From Amoebidium appalachense (Eukaryota > Ichthyosporea): a stretch of DNA of 64,000 nt. This document shows, piece by piece, positions 19,351 to 43,892 of the stretch; the stretch's first letter is position 1; each line of letters opens with the position of its first letter. Where the stretch lies: contig CAVNZM010000004.1 in NCBI GenBank assembly GCA_963693365.1, forward strand, positions 13,020,001 through 13,084,000. Reading direction: 5' to 3'. The position numbers and the translations under genes are program-made. Below the pieces are notes generated by a model that made no database searches, was not told the origin of the DNA, and was given only the letters and a program-made list of their open reading frames with translations.

Positions 19351-20760
19351 CCGCGACCAACACATTCTCCCATTTGATTGGTCATTATTTGTCCAATCAT
19401 GATCGTGTTGAGCCTTAAATGCGCATAAATCTAAAAATAGCTTTCCAATCGATTCGGCAATACCGGGATGCATTTTTGTACCGTTTCACTTCAGTCTGAT
19501 GTTTTCTCCATATAGATATTAATAATATAATTCAGATACAAAAAACCAGTATAAATTGAAACGCAGATACTACAATACGTGACTATGGTGGCCTACACGA
19601 AGCAATTTAGAAGCATTTTAGACGTCAAGACCAGCGGTCAACCCCCACTGTCCCACTGTCACTGGACCAGGTGTACTAATTTTAGTCTGTTAAGGAAATA
19701 GGAATGTAAACAAACAATCAAAACAACCAATCAGCATCTAAGATCTTGTCGTCATCCAGGCTTTTGACGTCACTCTGACAGATGCACATTGCACAACAAT
19801 GCCAGAGTGACTACACACCGTCGGTGGCGCCGCAGGTGAGTGGAACAGCGGAAAAGTAAAAGTAAAAAAAAAAAAAAAAAAAAAAGCCTATCTACTGTAC
19901 AGTACCCTCTGCCATGAACAATAGATCAATGACGCACGATTAGCGTGAAAAAATCTCCCTTGGAGTCCTACATGTGCATATGTGTGTGGCCCGCAAATAA
20001 TAAATTGTGTTTTTGCATGCGCATCAAAAGGTCACAATTGGTTTGCAGAACATCCGGCGGGGGAAAAGGGAGGGGTAGGGTGGGTGGGTGGGGGGAGGGG
20101 GGGGGGGGGGGAGGGGGGGAGGGGGGGGGGGGGAGGGGGTTATGGGGCAATGAATTTACATACATATGTCGGATTCCGGACACGTCTGCACAACCCTTTC
20201 CCGAATTTCGGTCTTCCTCGTCTTACTCCCTATTTAATATAGATTGGGTAAGTGGCAAGAGGGTAGGAGCAGGGAGAAGGAGGGGTAAGAGGTGGAAGAG
20301 AGTGTGTGTAGATGTGTTTAGCGGGGAGCCTGAGTGGGAGGAGGAGGGGGGAGAAGTTATGGGTCCTATTGAACCATCACCACCACCACGGTGACCACCT
20401 TATCAACCTTGGGGTTGCTAAAACTAATCAAATGAGAGCACAGAGGAAGCGATGGTGGTGGTGGTGGTGGTGGGGAGGAGGGGGGGGGGGGGGAGGGGGG
20501 GGGGGGACGTGGGGGGAGGGGGGAGGGGGGGGGGGGGGGGGGGGGGGGGGGACGGGAGGGGGTAGGGGGGGAGGGGGGGCATCAGAGTCGGAAAGAGTGT
20601 CATAGAGAGAGCGAAGAAGGGAGAGGGGTGGGGGAATGGGGAGAGAGAGAGCTCGAGAGAACGCGGGAGAGGAGGGGCAGAAAGGATTCGAAAGAGAGAG
20701 GGGGGACAAATTCGGGGAGAGGGAGGAAGGGGGGAGAGGGATAGAGAGGGAGGGAGGGAG

Positions 20761-20926
<166 letters not shown>

Positions 20927-21058
20927 ATGTGTATGTGGGTGTGCGTGCATGTCATGTGTGTGTGGGGAGAGAGAGGGAGAGAGGGGAGGGGGGGGGGAGA
21001 GAGAGAGAGAGAGAGACAGAGAATGTGTGTGTGTGTAGAAAGATAGAGCCTCGAGGGG

Positions 21059-21059
<1 letters not shown>

Positions 21060-21100
<41 letters not shown>

Positions 21101-21113
21101 TGTGTGTGTGTCT

Positions 21114-21157
<44 letters not shown>

Positions 21158-21163
21158 GTGAGT
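21060..21163. repeat. (GT)n microsatellite with TC interruptions
   Basis: GT tract with periodic GTCTGT interruptions. A related GA-GT composite block recurs at 21249-21416. Confidence 0.93.
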
Positions 21164-21365
21164 GAGTAGAGCGAGAGAGAGAGAGCCCCCAGGAATTGGG
21201 GAGAGGGAGAGGGAGAGAGAAAAGAGGAAGAGAAGGAGACTTTGAGAGAGAGAGGGAGAGAGAGAGAGGGGGGGGGAGGGAGAGAGAGAGAGAGAGAGTG
21301 TGTGTGTGTGTGTCTGTGTGTGTATGTGTGTGTGTCTGTGTGTGTGTCGTGTGTGTGTGTGTGTG

Positions 21366-21407
<42 letters not shown>

Positions 21408-21501
21408 GCGTGTGTAGAGAGAGAGAGAGAGAGAGCCCCTGTGGAGAGGGGGAGGGAGAGAGAAAAGAGGGAGAGAAGGAGAAGAGAGAACGAGGGGGGG
21501 G

Positions 21502-21504
<3 letters not shown>

Positions 21505-21600
<96 letters not shown>

Positions 21601-21618
21601 TGTGTGTGTGTGTGTGTG
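21505..21618. repeat. (GA)n followed by (GT)n composite microsatellite
   Basis: Pure GA from 21505 to 21598 passes directly into GT to about 21618. It is the third GA/GT composite block in this spacer, which suggests segmental duplication of the whole motif. Confidence 0.93.
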
Positions 21619-22383
21619 TTATGGGGGTTTTTTTTCTTTTTTTGGGGGGAGGGGGAGGGGGGAGGGGGGTGACAGAGGAGGGGAGGGGGGTGGGGAGGGA
21701 CGGGGGGGAGGGGCGGATGGGACAGAAACATGCGGGTCCGGACGGCCTCGGCTGCATTGTGACAGGCACTGGGCGTGTTGTGTAGAAAGCCATATGCGGG
21801 TGTATACATATTTGCTTCTGTGTACATTCGTGTGAGTGCACATGTGCACCGAAAACGTTCGTGGGTGTTTTTCGCAAATCATTGCGTAGGATGATGGAAC
21901 TTCACAGTGAGGCGTGTTTACACTTTGGGGAGTACCCGTCTTCACCCGCCTACCTCTGTGGTGTAAGCAGTGTACATACCAGAGCTGTCACAGTGTTCTA
22001 AAATTTAACAATACAATGGGAAACATATCCATTTTTGATTATGTATGGGAGATAAGTTAAGGTCACGAAACACAACTGAGAAGTCATCATACGGTGATGA
22101 ACATATAAGCCCCACCCCCACCCATCCCGATACGTGAACATGCACGATTATCAAAACTAAACCCTCCCCAAACATAAACAGACGACCCCCCCTCCCCCCC
22201 TCCCCCCCCTCCCCCCCCCCCCCCCCCCCAAGGAAAAAAACCTTTCCCCCCCCCCCCCCCCCCCCCCCCCCCGCCCCCTATAGTACGTTGACTTGCTAGA
22301 CCATAGCCTTATCAGCCGAATCCATCAACAGGGTAACCACAGAAGCGCTAGGTGTTGGTGTCGGCTCTGATGCAGGATTATGG

Positions 22384-22945
22384 TTAGACCCTGGGTGTAA
22401 TACTTGTTCCGCCCAAAAATGATGTGCGCTGTGACACCAATGCAGTGGGTGGTGGGGGAATAGTGTATGTGTAGTTTGAGCCGGGCACGTGTGAGCAGTT
22501 GAGCATGTGGGGGTGGGTCCACGAGGGCAGGTTCATGTCCGCAATGGTCTTGCGGGCGCCCTCCGACAGCGGCCACAGCCAGTCGGCGGCAAAAAACCGC
22601 GTCAGGTCGCGGCCGGTGGCCCGTGAGGAGTGCACGGCCTGCTCGTCAAAGCGGCAGTCCAGGGGGAGGGCCGGCAGGGGCATGGCCGTCTAGGCCTGCA
22701 GCACGGTGCGCACGAGGGTCAAGCCAAAGCCGTCGACCAGCTGCGCATACAGCTCCAGCCCCAGCCACGGCTCCATGGCCCCGTAGCTGCCGGCACCACA
22801 CCACGGCCGCAGGATACTGCCCGTGCGGTGCAAAACGCCAAACCGCAGGCCGTCAGTGCGGTTGCGCCGCACATGCCCAAGCAGCGTCTCCTCCCCGTAC
22901 AGCGTGAATAGGTTGACGTACCACTCGATGGCTGTGAGGAAGGTT

Positions 22946-23038
<93 letters not shown>

Positions 23039-23094
23039 CTATGTACGCGTGTATTAGGGTGGGAGGGGGGAGGGGGCTTTTTTTTTGGTGGGGG

Positions 23095-23146
<52 letters not shown>

Positions 23147-23549
23147 GTATGGGAGGTGGGAGAATTTGTAAGATTGTGAGAGCTCAATCAAGGTAGCTAC
23201 TACGTCATTCAATGGTTTTTTTTTGCCCTATATGTGCATCGATTCCGAGCACAACCATGGCTTCGGGCGGCAGCAAAAGCCCGACCAAGTCTTCATATGC
23301 TGTGAGTCTTATAAGGAGTTCTGGAGAGGGGTGTGGTGTAGTGGTGGTGTGTGTGTGTGTGTGTGTGTGTGACTGTGTGTGTGTTGGGCGGTGGGTAAGG
23401 GGAGGGGAGGGGAGGGATATAGAGAATGGGAGGTGGGTGGGGGGGCTGGGGGGGGAGATGGGGAGGGGGGGGCTTAATACTATCCTTGACGACGAAATTC
23501 TCCATTTGCCACGTGTGGCCCACCTCGTGCAGTGACCCCCACGTGGGTT
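22384..23549 (-). pseudogene. M60-type (enhancin/IMPa-like) zinc metallopeptidase fragment, interrupted
   Basis: Two minus-strand exons join in phase: 23549-23481 and 22931-22690. The first encodes TWGSLHEVGHTWQMENF, which carries the gluzincin HExxH with the following Gln typical of peptidase M60. The second opens with IEWYVNLFTLYGEE, whose Glu matches the third zinc ligand region of the family (E..VNLF.LY). An in-frame TAG at 22692-22690 ends this frame, but the same frame continues to 22384 with family-like sequence: RFDEQAVHSSRATGRDLTRF, then FFAADWLWPLSEGA. I found no convincing exons for the region N-terminal to HExxH on the upstream side. A broken or truncated copy is the best reading. 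A sequencing error at the TAG, or a real shorter protein, remain possible. Confidence 0.6.
22947..23037. repeat. (GT)n microsatellite in the M60 intron
   Basis: GT on the plus strand, so CA on the sense strand of the M60 gene. It lies about 15 bp upstream of the acceptor at 22932. Confidence 0.95.
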
Positions 23550-24372
23550 CTGTGGTGACGTCATCGATATATCAATGCGCACATACGACCACCTGCCCGC
23601 CGCATTCCTCCGCACGTTTCGAGTCTGCACGTCCAGAATGTTCCGCAGCATCGGATTGGTCGACGGCGGCACGCCCTGCCACATGGGGCCGACTATTGGG
23701 TAGCCTTAGAATGGGGCCGTCGACTTTCCGATTGGCTGTCCGAACATCACAGACGTCACAGGTGACAGATGGCAACGCGCATAACGCACACAGCTCCGTC
23801 TCCACATCTTCGACGGAAACGTCACTCCATGGCACACTGAGAAGGTGTCGTGCTATCCATTGCATAGACCAGCACATAGCTAACAAAGCCAAGCCGCGGG
23901 ATCGTGTAGTGATTCTATTACTCATTCTAGGCCTAATCGATACTGTAGGCCCGCACCGGATGCCTGTCACGGTGAGGGAGCCTCTCCGACGGCCCACTCG
24001 ACGTTTGCATGCGGGTTCATGCATGCCTGAACAATGCGTACACATTGCCGCAGCTATCATTAGACCTACTATGCACATTCATACGTAGGGCCCAGGGAAG
24101 GGGGACGGGACTTCGTGCTGTTGACACACATGTAGGGTTGTAATCAGGTGTCGGCACCAAGGTTAATAAACGCCCAACCAGGCACATTGCTAGCTGGGCC
24201 ACGACATGAGACATGTGCCCCCCTCTCTCTCTCTCCCCCCCCCCCCCCCCCCCCCCCCACCCCACCCCACCCTTCGAGCCCCCGCCTCCGGCCCTCTAAT
24301 AGTAGATTTTCACCACCCAGGTCTCCCAAGATCCCGATTCAATGTGATGTTGTTACTTTGGAACCCCAGTAT

Positions 24373-24657
24373 TTATGATTTGGGCTGGCACAGAGGGGGG
24401 ATCGAGGGGGGGAGGGGGGAGGGGAGGGGGAAGGGAGGGGGGGGGGAGGGGGGGGAGGGGGCCCGGGGCCGGGAGGGGAGGGGGAGGTCAGGGGAGGGGA
24501 TGGGAGGAGGAGGGGGGAGGGTGTTGGTCATTGTGTTCATAGAAGCTAGTTCTAGTGCACGTTGTTCCTTCTGTAAGTCAGAAATGATTGCATCTTGTGA
24601 GGCCAACCTCTGCTCCAGTAGTTGGACTAGTTGCTGCAACTGTAAGTTGTCAGACAT
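24373..24657 (-). CDS. Putative small coiled-coil protein or retroelement gag-like N-terminus
   Basis: The frame starts with ATG at 24657. Its first 40 or so residues (to about 24535) form a strongly amphipathic Leu/Gln/Glu-rich helix (LQLQQLVQLLEQRLASQDAI), typical of a coiled coil. The rest becomes Pro-rich because the frame enters a G-rich tract and is probably not coding, so the true 3' end or donor site is unknown. A TATA box (24773-24781, minus) stands about 115 bp upstream. The family is not recognised. The N-terminus looks like that of some retrotransposon gag proteins, but I see no LTR ends. Confidence 0.35.
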   Translation of the reverse strand: MSDNLQLQQLVQLLEQRLASQDAIISDLQKEQRALELASMNTMTNTLPPPPPIPSPDLPLPSRPRAPSPPSPPPPFPLPSPLPPSIPPLCQPKS

Positions 24658-24740
24658 AGTGTCGTGTATGATGGGTAACTAGTCTATGTGTTTTGTGCAC
24701 TGAAAACGACAGTAGAAAAGTGTAAATCAAACGTTCTGCT

Positions 24741-24844
24741 TCCCATGTTTGTGACATGGGAGGCACAGTCTGCTTTATATAGTCGTTGGCCACCTCATGG
24801 TGGCCTCCTGTGCACCCTGGTGGTGGGCCATGTACAGCATGGCC
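24741..24844. promoter_or_regulatory. Three consecutive hairpins flanking a TATA box
   Basis: Perfect inverted repeats lie at 24741-24748/24754-24761 (TCCCATGT, 5-nt loop), 24788-24794/24799-24805 (GGCCACC, 4-nt loop) and 24826-24832/24838-24844 (GGCCATG, 5-nt loop). Between the first and second, the minus strand reads TATATAAAG at 24781-24773, about 115 bp before the ATG at 24657. It probably forms a promoter or operator-like array for the minus-strand frame. Confidence 0.5.
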
Positions 24845-25255
24845 GAAAAGAGAGCACAATGAAAACAAGTCGTTAAAGATATAAAAGTTAACTGTGCACG
24901 TTGAGTGGCTAGTTAACTTGCACTAAAGCACACAATTAAACGTGTTTAACACACCAATTGCAGTTAAACGTAAATCTTACTTCACACAACTAAAAATATT
25001 CTGAGAATATCCGGGAATAAAGCACACTACACACTACCACTCTAAGAATAGAATCCTGTGGCAAATATAGACATGACATCATCTGAACCGGGAATATTAA
25101 TTAATGAGCACAATTAGCACGTTGCTAGTGAAGCTCGTCATTGGTACAGTTTTGGCTCAAACATATAACTACCATATATGAATATGACCGTAAACAAAAG
25201 CTCTATGCACTCGAGTGAGTGTTGAAACAATTATTCAATTGCTCAGAAACTTTCT

Positions 25256-26224
25256 CTAACAGACATTGCTAGCCGGGAGTACCAGTGTACTCCAACAGGG
25301 AGGGGGGGAAAAGAAAGCATAAAGAGGGTGACCATCAGGTATCCTAACTAAATGAAAACAAAAACGAAGAGACAATTCCTCCATACGACAAACAGCAGAC
25401 GACAATCCAAACATACTGAATAAGGGAGGCACAAACCGAGTACGAAACAAAGTGCGCATCGCAGTACCCTGAAAATCATCGAACTCTTGCGGAAGTCCAT
25501 ATTCGAAAGTCGGCCGTAAAAAAGTTTTATAGTAGAGAAGAAGGTTCGCAGGATGGATCACAGACTCCCGTTGAAACATATTTGACACAATGTGAAGCTT
25601 ACCCTTCGCACGAGCGATCCGTGCCGTGAGGAGCTTGCGGAAATCAATACCCCGTGCAGTAAAAGGAATACCCAAATAGTCATAGGTGCTCTGAACAGGA
25701 ATAGGAAGACCGGCCAATCGAAAGGAAGCGTTTTTCGAAAAAGTAGCACACTTTGCAATTCCGACTGTCATGAGATCTAGATTCGAATTCTCGGTGCACC
25801 ATTGATCCACCTGACGAAGCATCTGGTGCATGACATCTTCGGTTAAGGAACAAAGAACAATATCGTCCGCAAAAAGGAGACCCGGTACACGGCGGGTATG
25901 CAGTTGGCCAAAGGGTTCGAGGGCGCAGGCCAAATCGTCAATGAAAGCGTCAAACAACAACGGACTCAGGAGGGACCCCTGCAGAAGACCCCGAGAACGG
26001 GAAAAACCGGGTGTTAATGTTCCATTGACCGCCGCTCGTCCGCGAGTGTTATCGAACAACGCTTGCAGAAGACGGCCAAAGGGGGCTGGTAAGCCCCGCA
26101 TAGCCAGCTTATGCCATAACAAACCAGTGGGTACGGTGTCGTAGGCGTTCTTAAGGTCGATGAAGACAACGTGCGGAGAGCCAGAAGTAAAATTTCGAAT
26201 TCCAGAACCAGCCGAAAATTCCAT
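25256..26224 (-). mobile_element. 5'-truncated non-LTR (LINE) reverse transcriptase
   Basis: Continuous 322-codon frame. Reverse transcriptase motifs appear in order: VVFIDLKNAYDTVP (first catalytic Asp), GLLQGSLLSPLLF, LLFADDIVLCS (the FADD catalytic box), CATFSKNAS, and YDYLGIPF followed by a thumb-like region. The fingers motifs that should precede motif A, any endonuclease, and ORF1 are missing upstream of 26224. This is the usual outcome of incomplete target-primed integration. The frame has no internal stop, so the copy may be fairly young or constrained. No poly-A tail is evident just past 25256 and the element's ends are not defined. Confidence 0.85.
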
Positions 26225-26945
26225 GAAGGTACAATTAATTAAGTTTGTTAAAAGCCAAGCGCTCGTTGGTTACTTATCACGCAAACGCATTCCAGTGCTG
26301 GCATTTATTTTTGCATTCCATTGAGGGTTCTCAGGCTCCAAGGGCCTCCATAGTAGTCTTACCCGACCCCCTACTGACGTCACACCCCACAAGGATCGCA
26401 AAGCTTCAGACTTCGAGAGGGCTTCCGCCCCAATCTACACAATCCGCTCAGTCACGATGCGCTCAGGCACAAACACAACTACAAATAAAAGACGAACCGA
26501 CAGGCATGTTGCTTCAGTTCTATCCACAACCTTATTCCGTGCTCTGAGTTCCATACCCAACCAAACTCTCTCTTCTTCTCTCTCTTCTTCCCACACTCCA
26601 ACGATTTCAACATCGCACACGCGCGAGCCACGAGCGAGTCCGAATGGCTCAACATGTTCACTGCATACTATTGAAGTCGGTCAACCTTGAGGCTGTATCA
26701 CGGCCATCTAGAAACACCAGATGGCCGTGGGCTGTATGAACCCTCTGAGTCTGTGTAACTAGCACACAGGCGTCATTGCCATTCGAGCCCTTGCTGTCTA
26801 ATAACGATTCTTGTTCACTGGGCCCGGCCCCCCGTGGAACCGCGGCGGCCCGACGTGGCCACCAGTGAGAGCCTGTCACCGTGCACACACCAGTTGCAGG
26901 CCCGTGCGCGGAGCCGCTGTGGCCTGATCCTGCTCCCCGCCCGCG

Positions 26946-27007
<62 letters not shown>

Positions 27008-27161
27008 CCTCCCCCCCCCCCCCCCCTCCCCCCCCCCCCCCCCCCCCCCCCCTTCCCCCTCCACCCTCCACCCTTCTCCCCCCCCCCCCCTCACCCCCCC
27101 CCCCTCCCTCCCCCCCCTCCCCCCCCCCCCCTCCCCCTTCCCCCTCCACCCTCCACCCTTC

Positions 27162-27192
<31 letters not shown>
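26946..27192. repeat. Poly-C block with homopolymer runs up to about 59 nt
   Basis: Almost uninterrupted C with scattered T and a twice-repeated unit that includes CCCTCCACCCTCCACCCTT. It is about 380 bp upstream of the PFKFB start and is likely i-motif/G-quadruplex-forming DNA. Confidence 0.9.
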
Positions 27193-27193
<1 letters not shown>

Positions 27194-27294
27194 CGGCCCC
27201 CGTACAAATGGCAGGGCCACACCGCGGCCTCACGCCGTGACGTCATTTGGATGCCTAATTTGGCAAATACACGAAAGCAAGAATCTCGAACTGG

Positions 27295-27333
27295 GATTGG
27301 TGCAGCCAGGAGCCAATTTACGACCCACCAATC
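27295..27333. promoter_or_regulatory. Clustered CCAAT boxes upstream of PFKFB
   Basis: GATTGG at 27295-27300, CCAAT at 27313-27317 and CCAATC at 27328-27333 lie 240-280 bp before the PFKFB ATG. The same hexamer occurs upstream of several other genes in this window. Confidence 0.4.
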
Positions 27334-27572
27334 ACAATCCCGACTGTCAGAGACAATGTTTGAGCGGTAACTCTACAATAGTCCAAGGCTCGACGAAAAG
27401 AGAAAAGAGGAAAAGAGCACGCACATACACCTCGAGAGAGTGCTTATGTGGTTGGTATCATATATGCATGTGTAGGAAACTGGCAGGCGAGCAAAGCAGT
27501 TAACCGAGGGTGAGACAAAGACAAAAGGACGTCAACAAGGTTGCTGGGCCTTTATAGGGTCACACTTGCACC

Positions 27573-39816
<12,244 letters not shown>

Positions 39817-39879
39817 CACACACGTCCTGCCTGCTACTACAAACCTTTCATGTTTTCGCAGGTCGTCCTCCCTCCCCCC

Positions 39880-39912
<33 letters not shown>

Positions 39913-40669
39913 CACACATACACACACACACATGCACGCACGCGGAGCTGAAAACAAAAGGTATGGCTTGGTAAATAAGTGACCCTCCTTTTCTCTCTCT
40001 TGTCTGTAAATACAGACACCTGTTGGCTTATTTGAATTCGTTTGTTGCCAATCGTAGAGGTACGATGGCGTAGATAGGTACTGATTCAATGGCTAAGTGT
40101 GGCCGTTATCTTTGATAATAATTGATGCAGTTTAACGGATGTTGTTAGGCTCTCTGCGGGCAATGACGCGTATACTTGAAACATTGAATTTTGTGGGTGA
40201 TATGTATATGAGATCGGTATCGGCTTGACGAGAAAAGTGTAGGAATGAAGGAAGCTTTTGATTTCAAAAATTCAAAGAAGCTGATTTATATGAAATGGTC
40301 ATTTGCATGGTCGTGTTTGTGCTTTAAAATTTTCAGAATCAGATATTTGCTTCTTGCTTTGGCTATTGATCGATTCTGAGGCTTGAAGTTTAGGTACCGC
40401 CAGTGTTGCAGGCTGTAACTTTCGGCATTATTAGGTTTTTACGTTAAAACATTCCGGAACTATACTGTCATGTATCGCCAAATGTAGTTTTATAGACCAC
40501 ATAGTACCGCAACACACACACGTCACATTCACAACAGACACCCAGAAAGATAGCCTACCTGTAAATTACAACATCCTTGATTTTATACTAAACACGCGTA
40601 ACTACGACCTGTTTATTAGATGTATTGATTGGCTTGAGAAACACATCACTACAAAATTCTAAGCGCACG

Positions 40670-40678
<9 letters not shown>

Positions 40679-40744
<66 letters not shown>
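40679..40744. repeat. (CA)n microsatellite
   Basis: CA tract after a short (CG)n, followed by a 30-nt poly-A run at 40781-40810. Confidence 0.95.
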
Positions 40745-40748
<4 letters not shown>

Positions 40749-40778
40749 CCAGCTGACACCGAGTGTCCCAGGGGAGCC

Positions 40779-40811
<33 letters not shown>

Positions 40812-41799
40812 GGGGAACCCCAACTAATTGATTTCTCTTAGTCTTTATGGTGTCTCGTAGAGAAAGTAAACCCTGATATATAGTCATCACCCGACATCTA
40901 TGTACGTGATCATGATATACCGCTGTGGGGATATTCCGAGCAAAAACCCCCCATACCTGAGACTGGTTTCTCTTTGCCTCGAGTAAACAGCGTAAACCCC
41001 ATACTGTCATGGGCGCCGCCTTCCACGTAAGAATTTCCACATCTGTTAGTGACGTAGAACGAGGCGGAGATCTATCACGCTGTTAGCAACAGGCTCAATG
41101 TACTTAGTGTTCCAAGGGTGATGATGATGGTGTATTCTGCTTACTTTGGACACAGATTGTTAAATTCGAAGAGTATTCCTATCATTTTACCAAACAGTAA
41201 TTGAACGGTATGGGGCTTGAAAATAAATCACTGTCTGCACACGTGCATGTGTGTTTTAAAGTTATCAGTGGATCTGCCCAACTATTATTCAAAGTGCCCT
41301 GTGCATGAGGTTACTGCAACTTCGTCACTCATCTTCACGCTATTGTGAAGTTACATAATTAAGACCCTAAATCACGGTAAAACCAGTAAAGTCTTTGACA
41401 TTTGAAGTGATACAAAGAGGCCCTGTGTTAGATGTTGCTGCCTCAAGACACACCGATGCATCGGACTAGTGTGGCAGGGCACAACTTGCACGAAAACAAC
41501 ACCAAAAAAAGTTGAAGAGTACAGATTGCAAAGATTGGAAGTGTTATTATGGTGTGTGATATATCCCTACGTTCCCTTCCGAATCCAGATGGATCCATCC
41601 ATCATATAGCATGCAGTTTTGGCCATCATTTGTTTGTTTCTTTTTGTTCTCCTTCACTATCACGGAACTTCGTGTTAACACTCCGATGTACATTTACATG
41701 ACATTGTATGATCATATACCCCCCCCCCCCCCCCCCAAAAAAAAAAAAAAAAAAAAAAAAACGATAACACACAACACTTCAAGACACGCATAAACAACG

Positions 41800-41899
<100 letters not shown>

Positions 41900-43892
41900 G
41901 TGCACACAAGTGCACGCACACACACAAACACACATGACACACACGCACAAACACACACACACACACATGCACGCACACACACACAGCAACACCACCATGG
42001 CGTCTTTTCTAACGCATGTATGTACATGGAAGCACACACACCTACGCACACATCGGACACCATGGCCACAACGTCTAATATTCCATTTCAAATTCGAATT
42101 CATGATCAAACTGCAATAGCACGGGGAACCTAGTGTACCATCATCACTTTCATGGCGCGGGCATGACACGTGCAAGTGGGTACCAGGCGTGTGGCCCGGG
42201 TGACCGGTGGGAAGGTGGGCGGATCACAGCGGCTAGGGGGGGGGGGGGGGGGGGCGGCCCGGGGAGGAGGGGAGGGGAGCGGGGGGGGAAGGCTGGGGGT
42301 GAATTTTTTTGTTAACTAAACTACTGAAGAGACCCTCCCCTCCCCCCCCCCCTCCCCCCCCCCCCCCCCCCCCCCTCCCCCCCTCCCCCCTCCCCCCTCG
42401 AGCTCCCTCCCCACCTTTCCTCCCGGGAACACACACACAACTCATTGAACACGGGCACGTACACAAAAACTCAATCGCACACATGCACGCACTTGTAATA
42501 CACGCACTGCACACACACACAACACCTTCTCCTCCACCTCCTCCGGCCTCCTCCTTCACCTCCTCCCCCGCTCCGTACTCCGTAGGGGACGCACACACTC
42601 TTTCCCCTTGTAAAACACCATAAGGTGCTAAATTATCTAATACTGACAAATAAGATTGCTTAGTATGGCTTTCTGTGGCGTCGGTAACGTGATTCAGCCA
42701 TGGATGCAGGCAGGATGATTACTCGGAGCCTTGGAGCCTCGGAGGTCGGCCTGATGAATGGGCCTGATCATCTTGACGGGGGGAATTCCAGGGAGCCAAT
42801 CGAAAGCCTTCGGGATTCGGGAATCGGGATTTATTTAGCCGTCATAGCTGCGCGCCAATCTACAAAGGCCTACTGCAATTAACTAATTGCACACTTCAAT
42901 TCATGTTGTGTGTTTGGTAGACATCTGCAGGATGTATTTATTATTTTTACTTGATCGTCAAAAACCCACGCTGAACGAGGTGTAGCCGGAGTCCTGCCGG
43001 CCGATGTGTTCAAATAGATAATGTGTGTTGATTGGATGAATATAAAAGCCTGAGTTACCTAATCTGGTTAGCAGCATTGACTGATTGGATATGGATAAAG
43101 CAGTGTAAATTTCTAAGTCTAGATCGGTTTCCTGGTTTCCGCGGCATGGTATATGTTGCCCTGAGAAAGAAACAGAAAACTTTCATTGTTTAGTCCAAAT
43201 ATTGGTTGATACTGATCATCTATATGCTCTATTGGCCACCTTTTCCCCATCATGCCCGGGCATGCTTTATGCCTGTGTGTTCTGTTGGACAGAACCTGGC
43301 CCGTGCAATGCATATAAATTGTGAACAATTGCAAGGAATTGCATATGCAGGATGATGAAATGATTATACATCACCAATAAACTAGTGCTGTACGACAAAA
43401 GAACCTCTAAAACACTCATAAATTTTTTGATTGTACTAATAATAAATATCAGCTACAGCATTATAGTCCGTCAATGCAATGGGAGCGTGATGTAAACGAA
43501 ACCCCCATAGTTCCCCTGAGCTGTTTGCCTTGGCTAGTCACAAATTTGCTCCTTCTTCTAGATGCACCAATCATAATCAGGCAAAGCGGCAAAGCTGCAC
43601 CAGATGACCCCGACGAGCAGAACCAGAAAGTCTCAGTATCCCAAACAGATCATTTTCGAACTGACTCGGCCCCACTTTTTGGTTACTTTTGCAGTAGCAG
43701 AACGGATACAGTGTGCGGACATTGTGTGAACGTTTGTCATAACGCCGTGGAAATAACATTAGTCTCACAGTAGGTCTAGAGGCACAGCATTAGCTAGCCT
43801 AGCTTGACAGGTTTCAGGGCTTGGTTCGATCATTGCTGCATTTACATTAGTATTAGTGCATATTGTCAAACATCGTGGGTCACTTTGTAAAC

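Larger units (their letters stand above)
26225..27572. other. Spacer and upstream region of the PFKFB gene
   Basis: It lies between the divergent LINE fragment and PFKFB. It includes a perfect hairpin around 26695-26730 (arms GGCCATCT and AGATGGCC), then a 250-bp poly-C-rich block at 26946-27192 (runs up to about 59 C). CCAAT-type elements follow at 27295-27300 and 27328-27333. No exon is supported. Confidence 0.55.

Noticed and set aside
23572-24078. 169-codon minus-strand frame upstream of the HEVGH exon as the M60 N-terminus
   Set aside because: It shares the frame but ends in a stop before the exon, and shows none of the family's pre-HExxH motifs.
24373-25256. LTR retrotransposon joining the coiled-coil frame and the reverse transcriptase
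   Set aside because: The reverse transcriptase has LINE-type motifs (FADD), not Ty1/Ty3 type, and no paired LTRs or primer-binding site were seen.
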